Shown here one piece after another: positions 1 through 9,600 of a stretch of 48,764 nucleotides of DNA. Numbering within the stretch: the stretch's first letter is position 1; each line of letters begins with the position of its first letter. The DNA comes from Flavobacterium sp. Root935 (lineage in GTDB: Bacteria > Bacteroidota > Bacteroidia > Flavobacteriales > Flavobacteriaceae): contig NZ_LMJL01000008.1 in NCBI RefSeq assembly GCF_001429295.1, forward strand, positions 1,171,502 to 1,220,265. Reading direction: 5' to 3'. Both the position numbers and the translations under genes were made by a program. The notes under the pieces were generated by a model. It was given only the letters and a program-made list of their open reading frames with translations, did no database searches and had not been told where the DNA came from.

Positions 1-1058
1 AAGCTTCCTCCTGTTGGCAATGCATCTTTATCTAAGAATATATCTTCAGACGCCGCATCGTATCTAAGCTCAGGAATAATTGTAAGCTTTCCAACTTTGT
101 AATTTAATGAAACCGTGTTTGCAAAAACACTAGATCCTGTTAATGTCCCCATACTTGGCGCTGCATCTTTAGCATCAAAATATTCCATTCTGTAAGCTAA
201 AAGCAATGATGGGCTGAATGAATAATTAGCATATCCAACTATTGAAAACCACTCACCATCTAAAGCACTATCAAAATCGTTTGTAGTTTTAGCGTAAGTT
301 GCATTTAACCCAAGACCAAAACTATCACTAATTGTTTTAGAAGCAGTCAAGTCAAACTGAGTTTTATTTTCGTCTGATACTGGAATTACACTTCCTGGTA
401 TTGGATTAGTACTTCCTGTTGTAAAATTCAAATAAGCACTTCCTGTATCTCCTATATATCCTACCTGCCCTATGAACGTTTTTTGATAAGAACCCGCATC
501 CATCGCTGATTTAAAATCTGTTGGATTTGTTACTCCTAACATAGCTGTAAATTTACCAGCAGTATATTGTGCTTTAACACCCGTGTTAAAAAATGGACCA
601 TAAGAAAAAGCATAAGACATACTGTAGTTTTTGTTATCTACGGCATCCAAAACTTCATATCCAATATGAGTTCCAAAACTACCTGCCACTACTTTAAATT
701 CATCAGTCAAATTGTATGTAAAGAATAATTGTTTAATTAAAAATTTTGCACTTACATCTTTATCTGGTGTTTCATTATATGAAAACTCTGCTGCTCTTTT
801 TCCGAAACCTAAGTCTACAAAAACAGAAGCTTTTCCAAAAGTATGACCTGCCTCGATCGACGCCATTCCTAGTTCGAATGAATTTTGTGAGTTGGTGAAG
901 CTCGTTAATCCATTCATCTGTTTTGAAAAATCATATTTATAGTACGCATCTGCAGAGCCTCCCCAGGTGGTTGCTGGTGGAGCGGCTGCTTCATCTTCTT
1001 GGGCAAAAGCAAAAGAACTTGTTAACATCGCGGCTAAAATGTGAAATACTTTTTTCAT
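1..1058 (-). CDS. Outer-membrane beta-barrel porin (bbp2/OmpL-like), 3' end cut by window
   Basis: An open frame runs from an ATG at 1058 to the window edge, giving 352 residues without a stop; the C-terminus lies outside. Residues 1-20 form a signal peptide (MKKVFHILAAMLTSSFAFAQ) followed by an acidic/Ala-Pro linker. The rest has alternating hydrophobic and polar residues and repeated Gly/aromatic strands (for example YYKYDFSKQ, GSFGTHIGYEVLD, LLLAYRMEYFDA), which is typical of the putative beta-barrel porin-2 family of Bacteroidota. Such a porin would sit in the outer membrane and admit small solutes. In other flavobacteria a similar porin often neighbours an ammonium transporter; that neighbour would be outside this window, so the substrate cannot be stated. 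It is read on the same strand as the PUL left arm but is separated from it by about 600 bases and a terminator, so it is probably an independent transcript. Confidence 0.8.
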   Translation of the reverse strand, partial: MKKVFHILAAMLTSSFAFAQEDEAAAPPATTWGGSADAYYKYDFSKQMNGLTSFTNSQNSFELGMASIEAGHTFGKASVFVDLGFGKRAAEFSYNETPDKDVSAKFLIKQLFFTYNLTDEFKVVAGSFGTHIGYEVLDAVDNKNYSMSYAFSYGPFFNTGVKAQYTAGKFTAMLGVTNPTDFKSAMDAGSYQKTFIGQVGYIGDTGSAYLNFTTGSTNPIPGSVIPVSDENKTQFDLTASKTISDSFGLGLNATYAKTTNDFDSALDGEWFSIVGYANYSFSPSLLLAYRMEYFDAKDAAPSMGTLTGSSVFANTVSLNYKVGKLTIIPELRYDAASEDIFLDKDALPTGGS

Positions 1059-1215
1059 GTTTTAAATTGGTTTTTAGTTATTAATTGATTCTGGTTAGTT
1101 AATCTTTTATATATCTATTTAATAGTATAAGTCATTTCTAAAACCTATTTCCGCCCTCTAAAACATCATCATTTTCATTAGCGAATTTATTAACTTTTGT
1201 ATGAGTAGAATAATT

Positions 1216-1223
1216 CAAAAGTA
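1216..1223 (-). promoter_or_regulatory. Candidate -7 box for the porin gene
   Basis: On the minus strand this reads TACTTTTG, a full match to the Bacteroidota -7 consensus TAnnTTTG. No convincing TTTG lies at the usual distance upstream. It would imply a 5' leader of about 150 nt before the porin ATG. Confidence 0.35.
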
Positions 1224-1424
1224 CTTTTTTGACGTTTTAGACGAAGAATTACGGATTACAAAAATTAAATTAACAATAATCGTTATTTGACATTTATCGA
1301 TATTTTTTTTTGAAAATTCAATAACATAATTTCAAGCAAAGCAATTAAAAAAACAGGGTTTAATTAAAAAACAAAGCTAAAAACTGACATAAAACAATTA
1401 TAAAACTACCTTAAAACAAAAACA

Positions 1425-1444
1425 ACCCCAAAATAAAATGGGGT
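1425..1444 (-). terminator. Small hairpin with T-rich tail
   Basis: ACCCCA and TGGGGT form a 6-bp stem around an 8-nt loop. On the minus strand the hairpin is followed by TGTTTTTGTTTT. It could be a back-up terminator behind the GH5 terminator or the end of a small transcript. Confidence 0.4.
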
Positions 1445-1611
1445 ATTAATCAAAAACAATACAAAAAAGAATAAAAGTCAGATTCTCGTATCAATTAAAA
1501 AACAGTTGAAAACCAGCGAAACTAATTCTTACAAAAATAAAATCAGGAAAATCACCTTTATCATCACTTTTACAAGCTCAAATGCTTAAATAAAAAGTTC
1601 ATAAAAACAAA

Positions 1612-1643
1612 AAAGCCTGCTCAAGTTTGAACAGGCTCTTTTT
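1612..1643 (-). terminator. Rho-independent terminator of the PUL left arm
   Basis: AGCCTG (1614-1619) pairs with CAGGCT (1632-1637), extended by TCAA/TTGA after one mismatch. A run of A on the left reads as a U-tract on the minus strand just after the GH5 stop; T residues on the right could make it bidirectional. Confidence 0.8.
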
Positions 1644-1661
1644 TAAACAGACAATTATTTT

Positions 1662-2627
1662 CTAGTCTACCTTATTATACTTTCTTAAATATTCTCGAAC
1701 TTTAAGTCCAGATTCTTTTAAATCTTCGTCTTGCCATTTCCCTTCAGATTTAGCTGATTTCTTTAGGATTGAACAAGTTTCATCTTTATCAGATACCGAC
1801 CAAGTAATCCAGCTTATCTTTCTAGATTCCATCCAATCTATATATTCCTGCCAAGCTTGATAGTTTAAAGGTCCATCTCCTGATGCTTCCATTCCTGCTG
1901 ATTCTGAAACAAAAACGGGGAGTCCGCTTTTGATTGCCGCGTCTGTTCTGTCTCTTAATTCTTTTCCGTGTGTGGCAGCATAAAAATGCATGGTATACAT
2001 TATATTAGTATAACCTGTAATTGGGTCTTCGGCAGGAAGATCAATATCTTGATCCCAATGCGGACAGCCAACGAGTATAATATTATTAGGATCGTTCTCT
2101 CTGATGACTTTAATTACCTCTTCCGCATAATTTTTTACTTCCCACCAAGCTTCATGATCTGGCTCATTAAATACTTCATATATAATATTAGGATACTTAG
2201 CATATTTTTTTGACATCTCTTCAAAAAATACTTTCGCCTCTTTTAAGTTGATATTGTGACTGTGCCAATCTATTATTACATAGATATCCGATTTTATGGC
2301 GCCATTTACAACTGCTTCTACTTTTTCTTTAGAAAACTGCGGATTATTAATATAGGAAAGATCTCCGAGTTCTACACCCATTGCAGCGCGAACTACATTA
2401 CAATTAAAATCTTTTTTTAACCAGGCTACTGCTTTTTCATTATAAAATCGAGGCCATAAACTATGCCAGCCAAAACTTAGTCCGCGAAGAACAACAGGAT
2501 TGTTGTTCTTATCTACAAGCTGCGTTCCCTGAACACTTAACTGACCATGCTTTTTTACAAATTGTGCATTCGAAATACTGCCAAACATTACAAGAAAAAA
2601 AGTGACATACCAAAGCTTCAACTTCAT
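1662..2627 (-). CDS. GH5 family secreted endo-beta-1,4-glucanase/glucomannanase (subfamily 2-like)
   Basis: The 321-residue protein has a signal peptide (about 1-21, ending SNAQ) and a single (beta/alpha)8 domain with no accessory module. The opening VQGTQLVDKNNNPVVLRG and RGLSFGWHSLWPRFYN resemble GH5 subfamily 2 cellulases. The acid/base Glu is E155 in YEVFNEP (150-156). The nucleophile is probably E242 in FVSESAG; the usual context in this subfamily is closer to TEWG, so the residues after the Glu differ. HFYAATHG (214-221) and WHSH (121-124) fit the active-site strands. It is the last gene of the left arm, 11 bp after GH27. In a mannan locus it most likely cuts beta-1,4 links next to glucose in glucomannan; a cellulase or mixed-linkage glucanase role cannot be excluded. 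Confidence 0.87.
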   Translation of the reverse strand: MKLKLWYVTFFLVMFGSISNAQFVKKHGQLSVQGTQLVDKNNNPVVLRGLSFGWHSLWPRFYNEKAVAWLKKDFNCNVVRAAMGVELGDLSYINNPQFSKEKVEAVVNGAIKSDIYVIIDWHSHNINLKEAKVFFEEMSKKYAKYPNIIYEVFNEPDHEAWWEVKNYAEEVIKVIRENDPNNIILVGCPHWDQDIDLPAEDPITGYTNIMYTMHFYAATHGKELRDRTDAAIKSGLPVFVSESAGMEASGDGPLNYQAWQEYIDWMESRKISWITWSVSDKDETCSILKKSAKSEGKWQDEDLKESGLKVREYLRKYNKVD

Positions 2628-2638
2628 AATATTAGGTT

Positions 2639-3871
2639 TTAAGGAATTAGTTTTAAAGTTATAACATCATGCGAAGCAATTGCTGCACTAAAAGATTTCT
2701 TAGTATTTCCTGCTTCTTTATTTTTCCAAAGATCTTTTATTTTGAATGTCGTCTTATTAAAATCCGCTTCATATCCGAAATCGGCATCTTTGAAATTGTT
2801 TTTATTCCAATCAAAATTAACTTTCTTTGAAGTTTCAGTTCTATTGATAAAACTAACTGCCCAAGCTCCATCAGAAAGCGGTTTTACCCACACTTCTACT
2901 CCATCTAAAACAGTGTATTTGAATCCTTGAATTCCAAGCTTATCTTGATTAACAGACAGTAACTCTTTATTGGTCAAAATTGCCAGTGTTTCTTTAGTCA
3001 TTTTTCGATAATCATTTCCTGTAAATAATGGAGACGACAACATACACCACATTGCAAAATGCGATTTATCTTCTATATCATTCATTTCGTTTCCAACTTC
3101 CATCATATCAAAATCATTCCAATGATCTGGGCCAGAATATTTACGAATGTCTTTTCGCATATCGGCAATTTTCATAAATCCCCAAGACGACCAATTTTCT
3201 GGATGCTTGAATTCGCAGTCAAAACAAGGATAGATATCTCCCGAAATTCTCCACAGGTTTCCAACTGGTTTTCCCCATTCCCAAGGCTGATTATCGCCCC
3301 ATTCGCAAAGACTAAAAACAATTGGTCTTCCAGCTGTTTTTAACGCATTGCTCATTGTTGTATAGGCTTCTTTAGCGGTAATTCCTTCGGTATTACACCA
3401 ATCGTATTTTAAGAAATCGATTCCAAGCTTGGCATAAAATCGAGCATCTTGATATTCATAACCTCTTGTTCCTGGATATCCTGCACAGGTTTTTGTTCCT
3501 GCACAATTATATAATCCGAATTTTAATCCTTTACCATGCACATAATCAATCAGTGATTTCATTCCGTTTGGAAATTTTTGTGGATCAGGAACTAAATCAC
3601 CATTTACATCACGTTCGTGTGTCATCCAGCCATCGTCTAAGACAATGTAATTGTAACCGGCAGCCGCTAAACCAGAAGAGACCATTATATCAGCAGTTTC
3701 TTTTACTAATTTTTCGTCAATATTCGTTGCAAACGTATTCCACGAATTCCAGCCCATTGGCGGAGTCATTGCAAGGCCTTCAAATTTTCCGGCTTGTTGT
3801 TTATGTGTATTGCCTTGAGCTAAAGCAAAACTGGAAACACTCAAAGTCAGCATTAAAATTATTTTCTTCAT
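2639..3871 (-). CDS. GH27 secreted alpha-galactosidase
   Basis: I start at the ATG at 3871 because it gives a clean signal peptide (MKKIILMLTLSVSSFALAQ); a longer frame from 3934 adds 21 residues that are not signal-like. The protein is then 410 residues, normal for a GH27 catalytic barrel plus C-terminal beta domain. Family signatures are MGWNSWNTFATNI, IVLDDGWM, and LKYDWC with nucleophile D157. The acid/base candidate is D212 in RISGDI, followed by the DIYPCFDC insertion seen in Bacteroidota members. WNDFDMMEVGN lies further on. It would remove alpha-1,6-galactosyl side groups from galactomannan oligosaccharides, probably in the periplasm. The gene lies 89 bp after the glycan-binding lipoprotein gene (stop 3961) and 11 bp before GH5. 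Confidence 0.93.
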   Translation of the reverse strand: MKKIILMLTLSVSSFALAQGNTHKQQAGKFEGLAMTPPMGWNSWNTFATNIDEKLVKETADIMVSSGLAAAGYNYIVLDDGWMTHERDVNGDLVPDPQKFPNGMKSLIDYVHGKGLKFGLYNCAGTKTCAGYPGTRGYEYQDARFYAKLGIDFLKYDWCNTEGITAKEAYTTMSNALKTAGRPIVFSLCEWGDNQPWEWGKPVGNLWRISGDIYPCFDCEFKHPENWSSWGFMKIADMRKDIRKYSGPDHWNDFDMMEVGNEMNDIEDKSHFAMWCMLSSPLFTGNDYRKMTKETLAILTNKELLSVNQDKLGIQGFKYTVLDGVEVWVKPLSDGAWAVSFINRTETSKKVNFDWNKNNFKDADFGYEADFNKTTFKIKDLWKNKEAGNTKKSFSAAIASHDVITLKLIP

Positions 3872-3960
3872 TCTCAATGAATTTAAAAGATATACAAAAA
3901 AGATATTCCCTAATTGAAAATTAGGGAATATCACAAAACTAACTCAAAAAACAGAAATGT

Positions 3961-5016
3961 TTATTTTAATACAAATCCTAAATCGTCAAACAATACAGTA
4001 TTACCGCCGTCATTATTAGACTCTTGGAATGTAATCATTGTAATACTTGATGGACTTCCTAATTTATCCAACGGAATTTCCATATAAACCCAACTTGTTG
4101 TAACTGGAATTACATAGTTTGGCCCTCCATTTAAATTAAAGTTCACTTGTCCATTTTTAGCTCCTTTTACAGCAATTCTAAAGGCTTTATACGGCGTCAT
4201 ATCAAAATTAAAGCCCCAGTTTCCACCGTCCCAGCCAGCAAATTCCCACTGCCAAGATTTTTCTCCTTGATAGGAATCTCCTCCAAAATCAAAATTAACT
4301 CCTTTGCCTGCCCAAGGTCCACCCCATTGCATTCCATATAGTTTATCATCATACAGCGCTGTGCCAATTGCTTCTTTTGAAACTGCTGTTCCTGAAATAT
4401 TGGTTACAGCCAAATATCTATGATCTGCATTGGCTGGAATTTTAACTACTACCTGCTCTAAAGTTGATGATATTACTTCAACTGGAACAGCAGGCTGTGT
4501 TGGAGTTGCTGAAAGCGTAACAATAGGATCTAGAAAATACTTACCTTTTATAATTACTTCGTCACCTTCTGCACAATTTATATAATTAAAACCGCTAAAT
4601 GTTGGCACTGGAGGCGCAACCATTAAATCAAACTCTGCTGTTCCATTTTTTGTAACAACTTTTAGTTTATTCGAAGCATTCGCAAAAGGAGTCGCTTCAT
4701 CTACCAAAACAATTATATCAGTATCGGTTACAAAAGTTGGTCTAAAATAAGTATCAAAATCATTAAAATACACTTTTGTAGTACCCAAAAGTCCTTTTCC
4801 GTGAATAACATAATAGTTTTTCGGATCTACTAATGTTACTGGCTCTAGCGGCTTAAGAGTTCCGTCAAGATTATATCCCGAAGGCATTACTGATTCTATT
4901 ACAGGTCCTCCGCTGGAAGCATCTGCATTATCATCGTTAGAGCATGAAGTAAAAAGCAATAATGATACTATTAATGCGAGGCATGCTGCTAATGAAACAA
5001 TTTTTAAATTTTTCAT
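3961..5016 (-). CDS. IPT/TIG surface glycan-binding lipoprotein (SusE/SGBP position)
   Basis: The 351-residue product has a lipobox at LLFTSC (Cys25) followed by SNDDN, the acidic stretch that sends Bacteroidota lipoproteins to the cell surface. Two Ig-like IPT/TIG modules follow (about 35-135 and 136-215: VIHGKGLLGTTKVYFND, VIIKGKYFLDPIVTL). The C-terminal domain (about 225-351) is rich in aromatic and Gly residues (MQWGGPWAGKGVNFDFGG, SWQWEFAGWDGGNWGFNFD) and ends with a beta-sandwich FDDLGFVL strand, resembling a carbohydrate-binding jellyroll. Position directly after susD (17 bp) is that of SusE/SGBP-B proteins. It most likely holds mannan on the surface for SusCD. The sugar specificity is inferred only from the locus. 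Confidence 0.82.
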   Translation of the reverse strand: MKNLKIVSLAACLALIVSLLLFTSCSNDDNADASSGGPVIESVMPSGYNLDGTLKPLEPVTLVDPKNYYVIHGKGLLGTTKVYFNDFDTYFRPTFVTDTDIIVLVDEATPFANASNKLKVVTKNGTAEFDLMVAPPVPTFSGFNYINCAEGDEVIIKGKYFLDPIVTLSATPTQPAVPVEVISSTLEQVVVKIPANADHRYLAVTNISGTAVSKEAIGTALYDDKLYGMQWGGPWAGKGVNFDFGGDSYQGEKSWQWEFAGWDGGNWGFNFDMTPYKAFRIAVKGAKNGQVNFNLNGGPNYVIPVTTSWVYMEIPLDKLGSPSSITMITFQESNNDGGNTVLFDDLGFVLK

Positions 5017-5033
5017 GTTTTATATTTTTAAAA

Positions 5034-6632
5034 TTATTTAAAAGTATATGGTACTACTTCTGTCAATTTTGGATTTTTAGTCAAGTCGTCAGCTGGATAA
5101 GGCAATAAAAGATTTGTTGCCGAGATTGTAATATGTTTTTCAGCTTCTCTGTTTCCTCTATTTTGTGCTTCTAGAATCGCTTTTGCTTTTTCAAAAGGTA
5201 AACGACCTAAATCAAAATAATAATCTCCTTCGCACGCCAGCTCAGCACGTCTTTCTTTAAAAATATCATCGAATGTTATAACTGATTTTGGTGCAAGCCC
5301 TGCTCTTTTACGAACTGCATTATAAGATTGAAGCGCTTGTGCATCTGATGTACTGCCTGTTTGTCCGCCCAAAATTGCTTCAGCATGAATTAATAGTAAT
5401 TCTGCATAACGCATCATGTAGCTGTTCATGCTACTTTCTCCATTATTTACAGGATTAAACGCTCCCGTTATTGGGAGATTTTCTTTCCCGATAACATATT
5501 TTTTCAATCCTGCACCAGATTTTTGAGCTTCGTACTGAAGTTCAAAAGTATAACCCAGAATTTTTGGAGCACCTAGATCAAGTGTTTTGGCGTAAGTCAA
5601 ATTTGGATAGAAATCTCCAGGAAGCATAAAAGTCTCAATTCTTCTTCTGTCTCCATTTTCAAAAACATTTTTAATTAAATCTTGAGATGGTGCAATTTGT
5701 CCAGAATACGTTGTTTCTACCAATCTGTTTTCTGGAGCAAATAATGTATTGGTGAAATTACCATCAAAATACCCTCCAGTTCCTGTCCATTGCCAAGCAA
5801 AAATAGATTCTTCGTTATTATTGTTTTTTTGCAAAAACAAGTCGGCAAAAGACTTAGTCGGTAATTCATCACCTCCTAACAATTTAAACTCACCGCTGTT
5901 AATTACTTCCTGAGCCATTTGTCTCGCCAAGTCATATTTCTTTTGATATAAATAAACTTTTGCAAGCATTGCTTTTGCAGAACCGCTTGATACGTGCGCA
6001 TTCGCAGCATAATCTGAACCTCTGTTTTTTGTTCTCAAATTAGCAATCGCAAATTTTAAATCATTTTCGATGAATTTGTAAACATCTTCAGTTGGATTAC
6101 TCGGAATAACGTAGTTTTTAGAATAGTCTGCATTATTTTCGATAATAGGCACATTTCCCCATAATCTTACCAAGAAGAAATAAGAAAATGCTCTAATAAA
6201 ATGGCATTCTCCTAATGTATTATTCAAAGCTTCCTTACTAACATTTGGACCAACACTCTGCGGTAAATTACTGATATAAGCATTAGAATTTGCAATAGCT
6301 CCAAAACAAGATCTCCAAGAATCTGAAATATATCTTGATGTATTTGTAAAACTCAAATCTGTAAATTTTCCAAAGTCATTATAAATATCGGCATACATAT
6401 TACCAGAGATTACATCTGTAATACCGTAAAAACCTTCTTTATTCATATTAAACCAAACTAAACCATAAAGTCCGTTGGTCGCATTGTCTAGTTTTTCGTC
6501 AGAATCATAGTAACTTCCTATTGTAGGATTTCCTTCTGCAGGAACATCTATAAAATCTTGAGAGCAAGAGGATGAGAACAACATCAATAACGCCATAAAA
6601 CCTACGCTGCCTCTTTTATATATATTTTTCAT
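5034..6632 (-). CDS. SusD/RagB family nutrient-binding lipoprotein
   Basis: The 532-residue product has a lipobox FSSSC (Cys23), then the typical SusD start SQDFIDVPAEGNPT. The N-terminal SusD-like TPR part (about 40-230) contains NALGEC-type helix sequence (LNNTLGECHFIRAFSYFFLVRLWGNVP), and the RagB domain has MNSYMMRYAELLLIHAEA and the closing FKERRAELACEGDYYFDLGR. Length and motifs are normal for the family. It forms the extracellular lid of the SusC importer and binds the incoming oligosaccharide. The gene follows susC by 11 bp and is followed by the glycan-binding lipoprotein, so the three are one operon. Confidence 0.95.
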   Translation of the reverse strand: MKNIYKRGSVGFMALLMLFSSSCSQDFIDVPAEGNPTIGSYYDSDEKLDNATNGLYGLVWFNMNKEGFYGITDVISGNMYADIYNDFGKFTDLSFTNTSRYISDSWRSCFGAIANSNAYISNLPQSVGPNVSKEALNNTLGECHFIRAFSYFFLVRLWGNVPIIENNADYSKNYVIPSNPTEDVYKFIENDLKFAIANLRTKNRGSDYAANAHVSSGSAKAMLAKVYLYQKKYDLARQMAQEVINSGEFKLLGGDELPTKSFADLFLQKNNNNEESIFAWQWTGTGGYFDGNFTNTLFAPENRLVETTYSGQIAPSQDLIKNVFENGDRRRIETFMLPGDFYPNLTYAKTLDLGAPKILGYTFELQYEAQKSGAGLKKYVIGKENLPITGAFNPVNNGESSMNSYMMRYAELLLIHAEAILGGQTGSTSDAQALQSYNAVRKRAGLAPKSVITFDDIFKERRAELACEGDYYFDLGRLPFEKAKAILEAQNRGNREAEKHITISATNLLLPYPADDLTKNPKLTEVVPYTFK

Positions 6633-6643
6633 ATTATTTTTTA

Positions 6644-9600
6644 TTAAAATTCAACATTAAAACCAAAAGAAATTAGTCTTGGCACAGGATAACGTCCGTT
6701 ATCAATTCCAGACATTAATGCGTCTTGATTATAAGCACCCACCTCAGGATCATAACCTGTGTATTTTGTAAAAGTGAATAAGTTTTGTCCAGAAGCATAA
6801 ATTCTCAATCTTGTTAGTTTGATTTTTGAAATTATATCCGATGGCAACGAATATCCTAAAGTTACGTTCTGAATTCTTAAATAAGAACCATTTTCAATCA
6901 TACGGGTAGAAACGGCATTGTTAATATGATCGTAACTAGAAGGTTTAGGAAGCGAAGCATCTAAGTTATCAGCAGAATAGAAATCAGCAGCTTCTGTTAA
7001 ATAATTAGTTCCCAAATTACTATTCATTGTTCCCGATGCACGAGTTAAATTCAGCAATTTATTTCCTGCAGTTCCTTGAAGGAAAATCGATAGATCGACA
7101 TTTTTATATTTAAAGTTATTTGTAAAACCGTAAGTGAATTTTGGATTTGGATTTCCAATATTCGTTAAATCGTTTTGATCGATTTTACCATCATTATTTA
7201 AATCTTTATAAATAACATCACCTTTTACAAAGTCTGGCAATAAAGAGTTTGTTCCGTTTTTTAAGACTACTCTATTTCCTGAACCGTCAACATGTCCGTA
7301 TTTTAATAAATCTTCATCAGTTCTGTAAATCCCTACAGCTTCGTATCCTAAAAACGAACCAATCGGCAGACCTTCCTGCGTTCTTGAAACACTTACAGTA
7401 CTATAAGCAAGTGTATTAGTTGTTTTTATAATATTTAAACCTGCCATGTCTGTAACTTTATTTTCATACTTGGTAAAGTTCAAACTAGAATCCCAAGAGA
7501 AGTTTTCTGAGAATTTATTATGATAGCCAAGAGTTACCTCGATACCTTTATTCTGCATACTTCCAAGGTTAAAATATGGAGGATTTACACCACCTTCATA
7601 ATCACCGCCTCCAGAAAGATAATTTGGCAACGGAACCTGATACAAGAAGTTTTTAGACACTTTTTTATAAACATCAACCGATGCTGTAAATTTGGATTGA
7701 AACAAAGTAAAATCTAAACCTAAGTTTGTTTGATCCTGAGTCTCCCATTTCAAATCTTTATTTGGAGTATTTGAAGGAAGATAAGAAGTTCCCATAGAAC
7801 TTACCACTACGTGAAGATTAGAATCGTATAAGTTATTTCCGATTTGATTGTTTCCAGTTTGTCCCCATCCAAATCTTAACTTTATATTATCAACATATTT
7901 TCTAGTGCTTTCCATGAAAGATTCATTCGAAATTTTCCAAGAACCGCTGGCAGAACTAAAAACACCCCATTTATTTCCTACGAAAAACTTAGAAGATCCA
8001 TCTGTTCTAATCGCAGCAGAAATACCATATTTATCTGCGTAATCATAAACCACCCTTCCTAAATAAGATGATAAAGTTTGAGTTCCTGAATAGGTACTTT
8101 TAAGCACGGCTTTCGCTAAATCTCCGCCGGCAAGCGTCTGGTTACTATTATCTTTATAACCATTTCCTTCCATAGAATATCCTTCCCAATGTGCTCTATT
8201 TGACTCTTGAACAGCTAAAATTGTAAAATTGTGTTTATCAATTGTCTTTCTATACGTAAGCATGTTTTTTAAGTTCCATGAATTACCAGAAGACGGATTA
8301 TAATATAGATTAGCGTAATTTTTCACCGCATTACCCAAAGAATACATAGGATCAAATCGTTGTCCTAAATTATCGTAGATATACCCTCCCGCTTCAAAAC
8401 GATATTCTAAACCTTTAAGAATATCAACTTGAGTATAAAAATTTCCAGAATAATTTTTTCTTACTAATGTATTTGAACCTAATAAAGAGGTTGCAACAGG
8501 ATTAACAAATGAAATACCACTTGTTGGTCCAGCAAATGCACCATCCAATTCTCTTACTGCCACATCTGGAGTCGCCAAAAGAGAAGTAGCTACAACTCCA
8601 TTAAACTGTCCGTTCAGTGTAAGTTTTTCATCTGTAATTGCACCACTTACATTGATACCAACTTTAATAAAGCTGTTTACCTTAGCATCGATATTAGCTC
8701 TAACATTGTATCTTTTAAATCCAGATTCGATTACGATACCTTCTTGATTTAAAACACCTCCAGAGATATAATAGTTAATCCCTTCTTTTCCGCCTGAAAA
8801 AGACAACTGATTAGAACTCATTAATCCTGTTTCATAAATAGCATCCTGCCAGTCTGTACCTTTTCCTAATAGTTCAGGATAAGCAAATTCTGGACGTTTT
8901 GATGAAGGATCATAAACATCTGCCAAAGCATTTTGATGAGTAGCATATTGCTGCAAATTCATAGAATGCAGTTTCTTAGGAAGATTACTGATTGAATATG
9001 AATTTTCAAAAGACAATTTCCCAGTACCTTTTTTTCCTGATTTAGTAGTTACAATGATAACTCCATTTGCTCCGCGTGAACCATAAATTGCAGTAGCAGA
9101 AGCATCTTTCAAGATATCAATAGACTCAATATCGCTTGGATTGATAAGCGCTAATGGACTTACAGTAATATTTCCGTTGTTTGAAAAGTTAGAATCCCCG
9201 GCTGCATTTCTTCCAGAAGTAGAAGAGTTTCTCGCATCACCAGAAATAGGCACACCATCAATTACATACAAAGGTTCATTAGTACCTGTTAAAGAAGAAA
9301 CTCCACGAATCCTTACAGAAACATTACTTCCCGGCTCTCCAGAGTTACTATTTACAACTACCCCCGCAGCTTTACCCTGAAGCATTTGGTCAAATGAGGC
9401 TACTTTTAGGTTCTCAATATCTTTTGCCGCAACACTAGAAATAGCACTATTTACATCTTTTCTCCTTTGAGTACCGTAACCAATTACAACTACATCTTTT
9501 AAATCTTCAGCATTTGATTTTAAAATTACATTTATAGTCGATTTACCATCTACAGCAACCTTCTGCGTAGCAAATCCGATAAAAGAAAACAATAAAGTTG

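Larger units (their letters stand above)
1059..1661. other. Intergenic region between porin and GH5 genes
   Basis: About 600 very AT-rich bases without a credible reading frame. It holds the terminator of the GH5 gene at its right end, a second smaller hairpin near 1425-1444 and a promoter-like motif for the porin near 1216-1223. I see nothing else in it. Confidence 0.6.

Noticed and set aside
3059..3924. Plus-strand open frames opposite GH27
   Set aside because: Antisense shadows of a well supported gene; no start signals or homology-like pattern.
3872..3934. Longer start for GH27
   Set aside because: The internal ATG begins a standard signal peptide, the extension does not.
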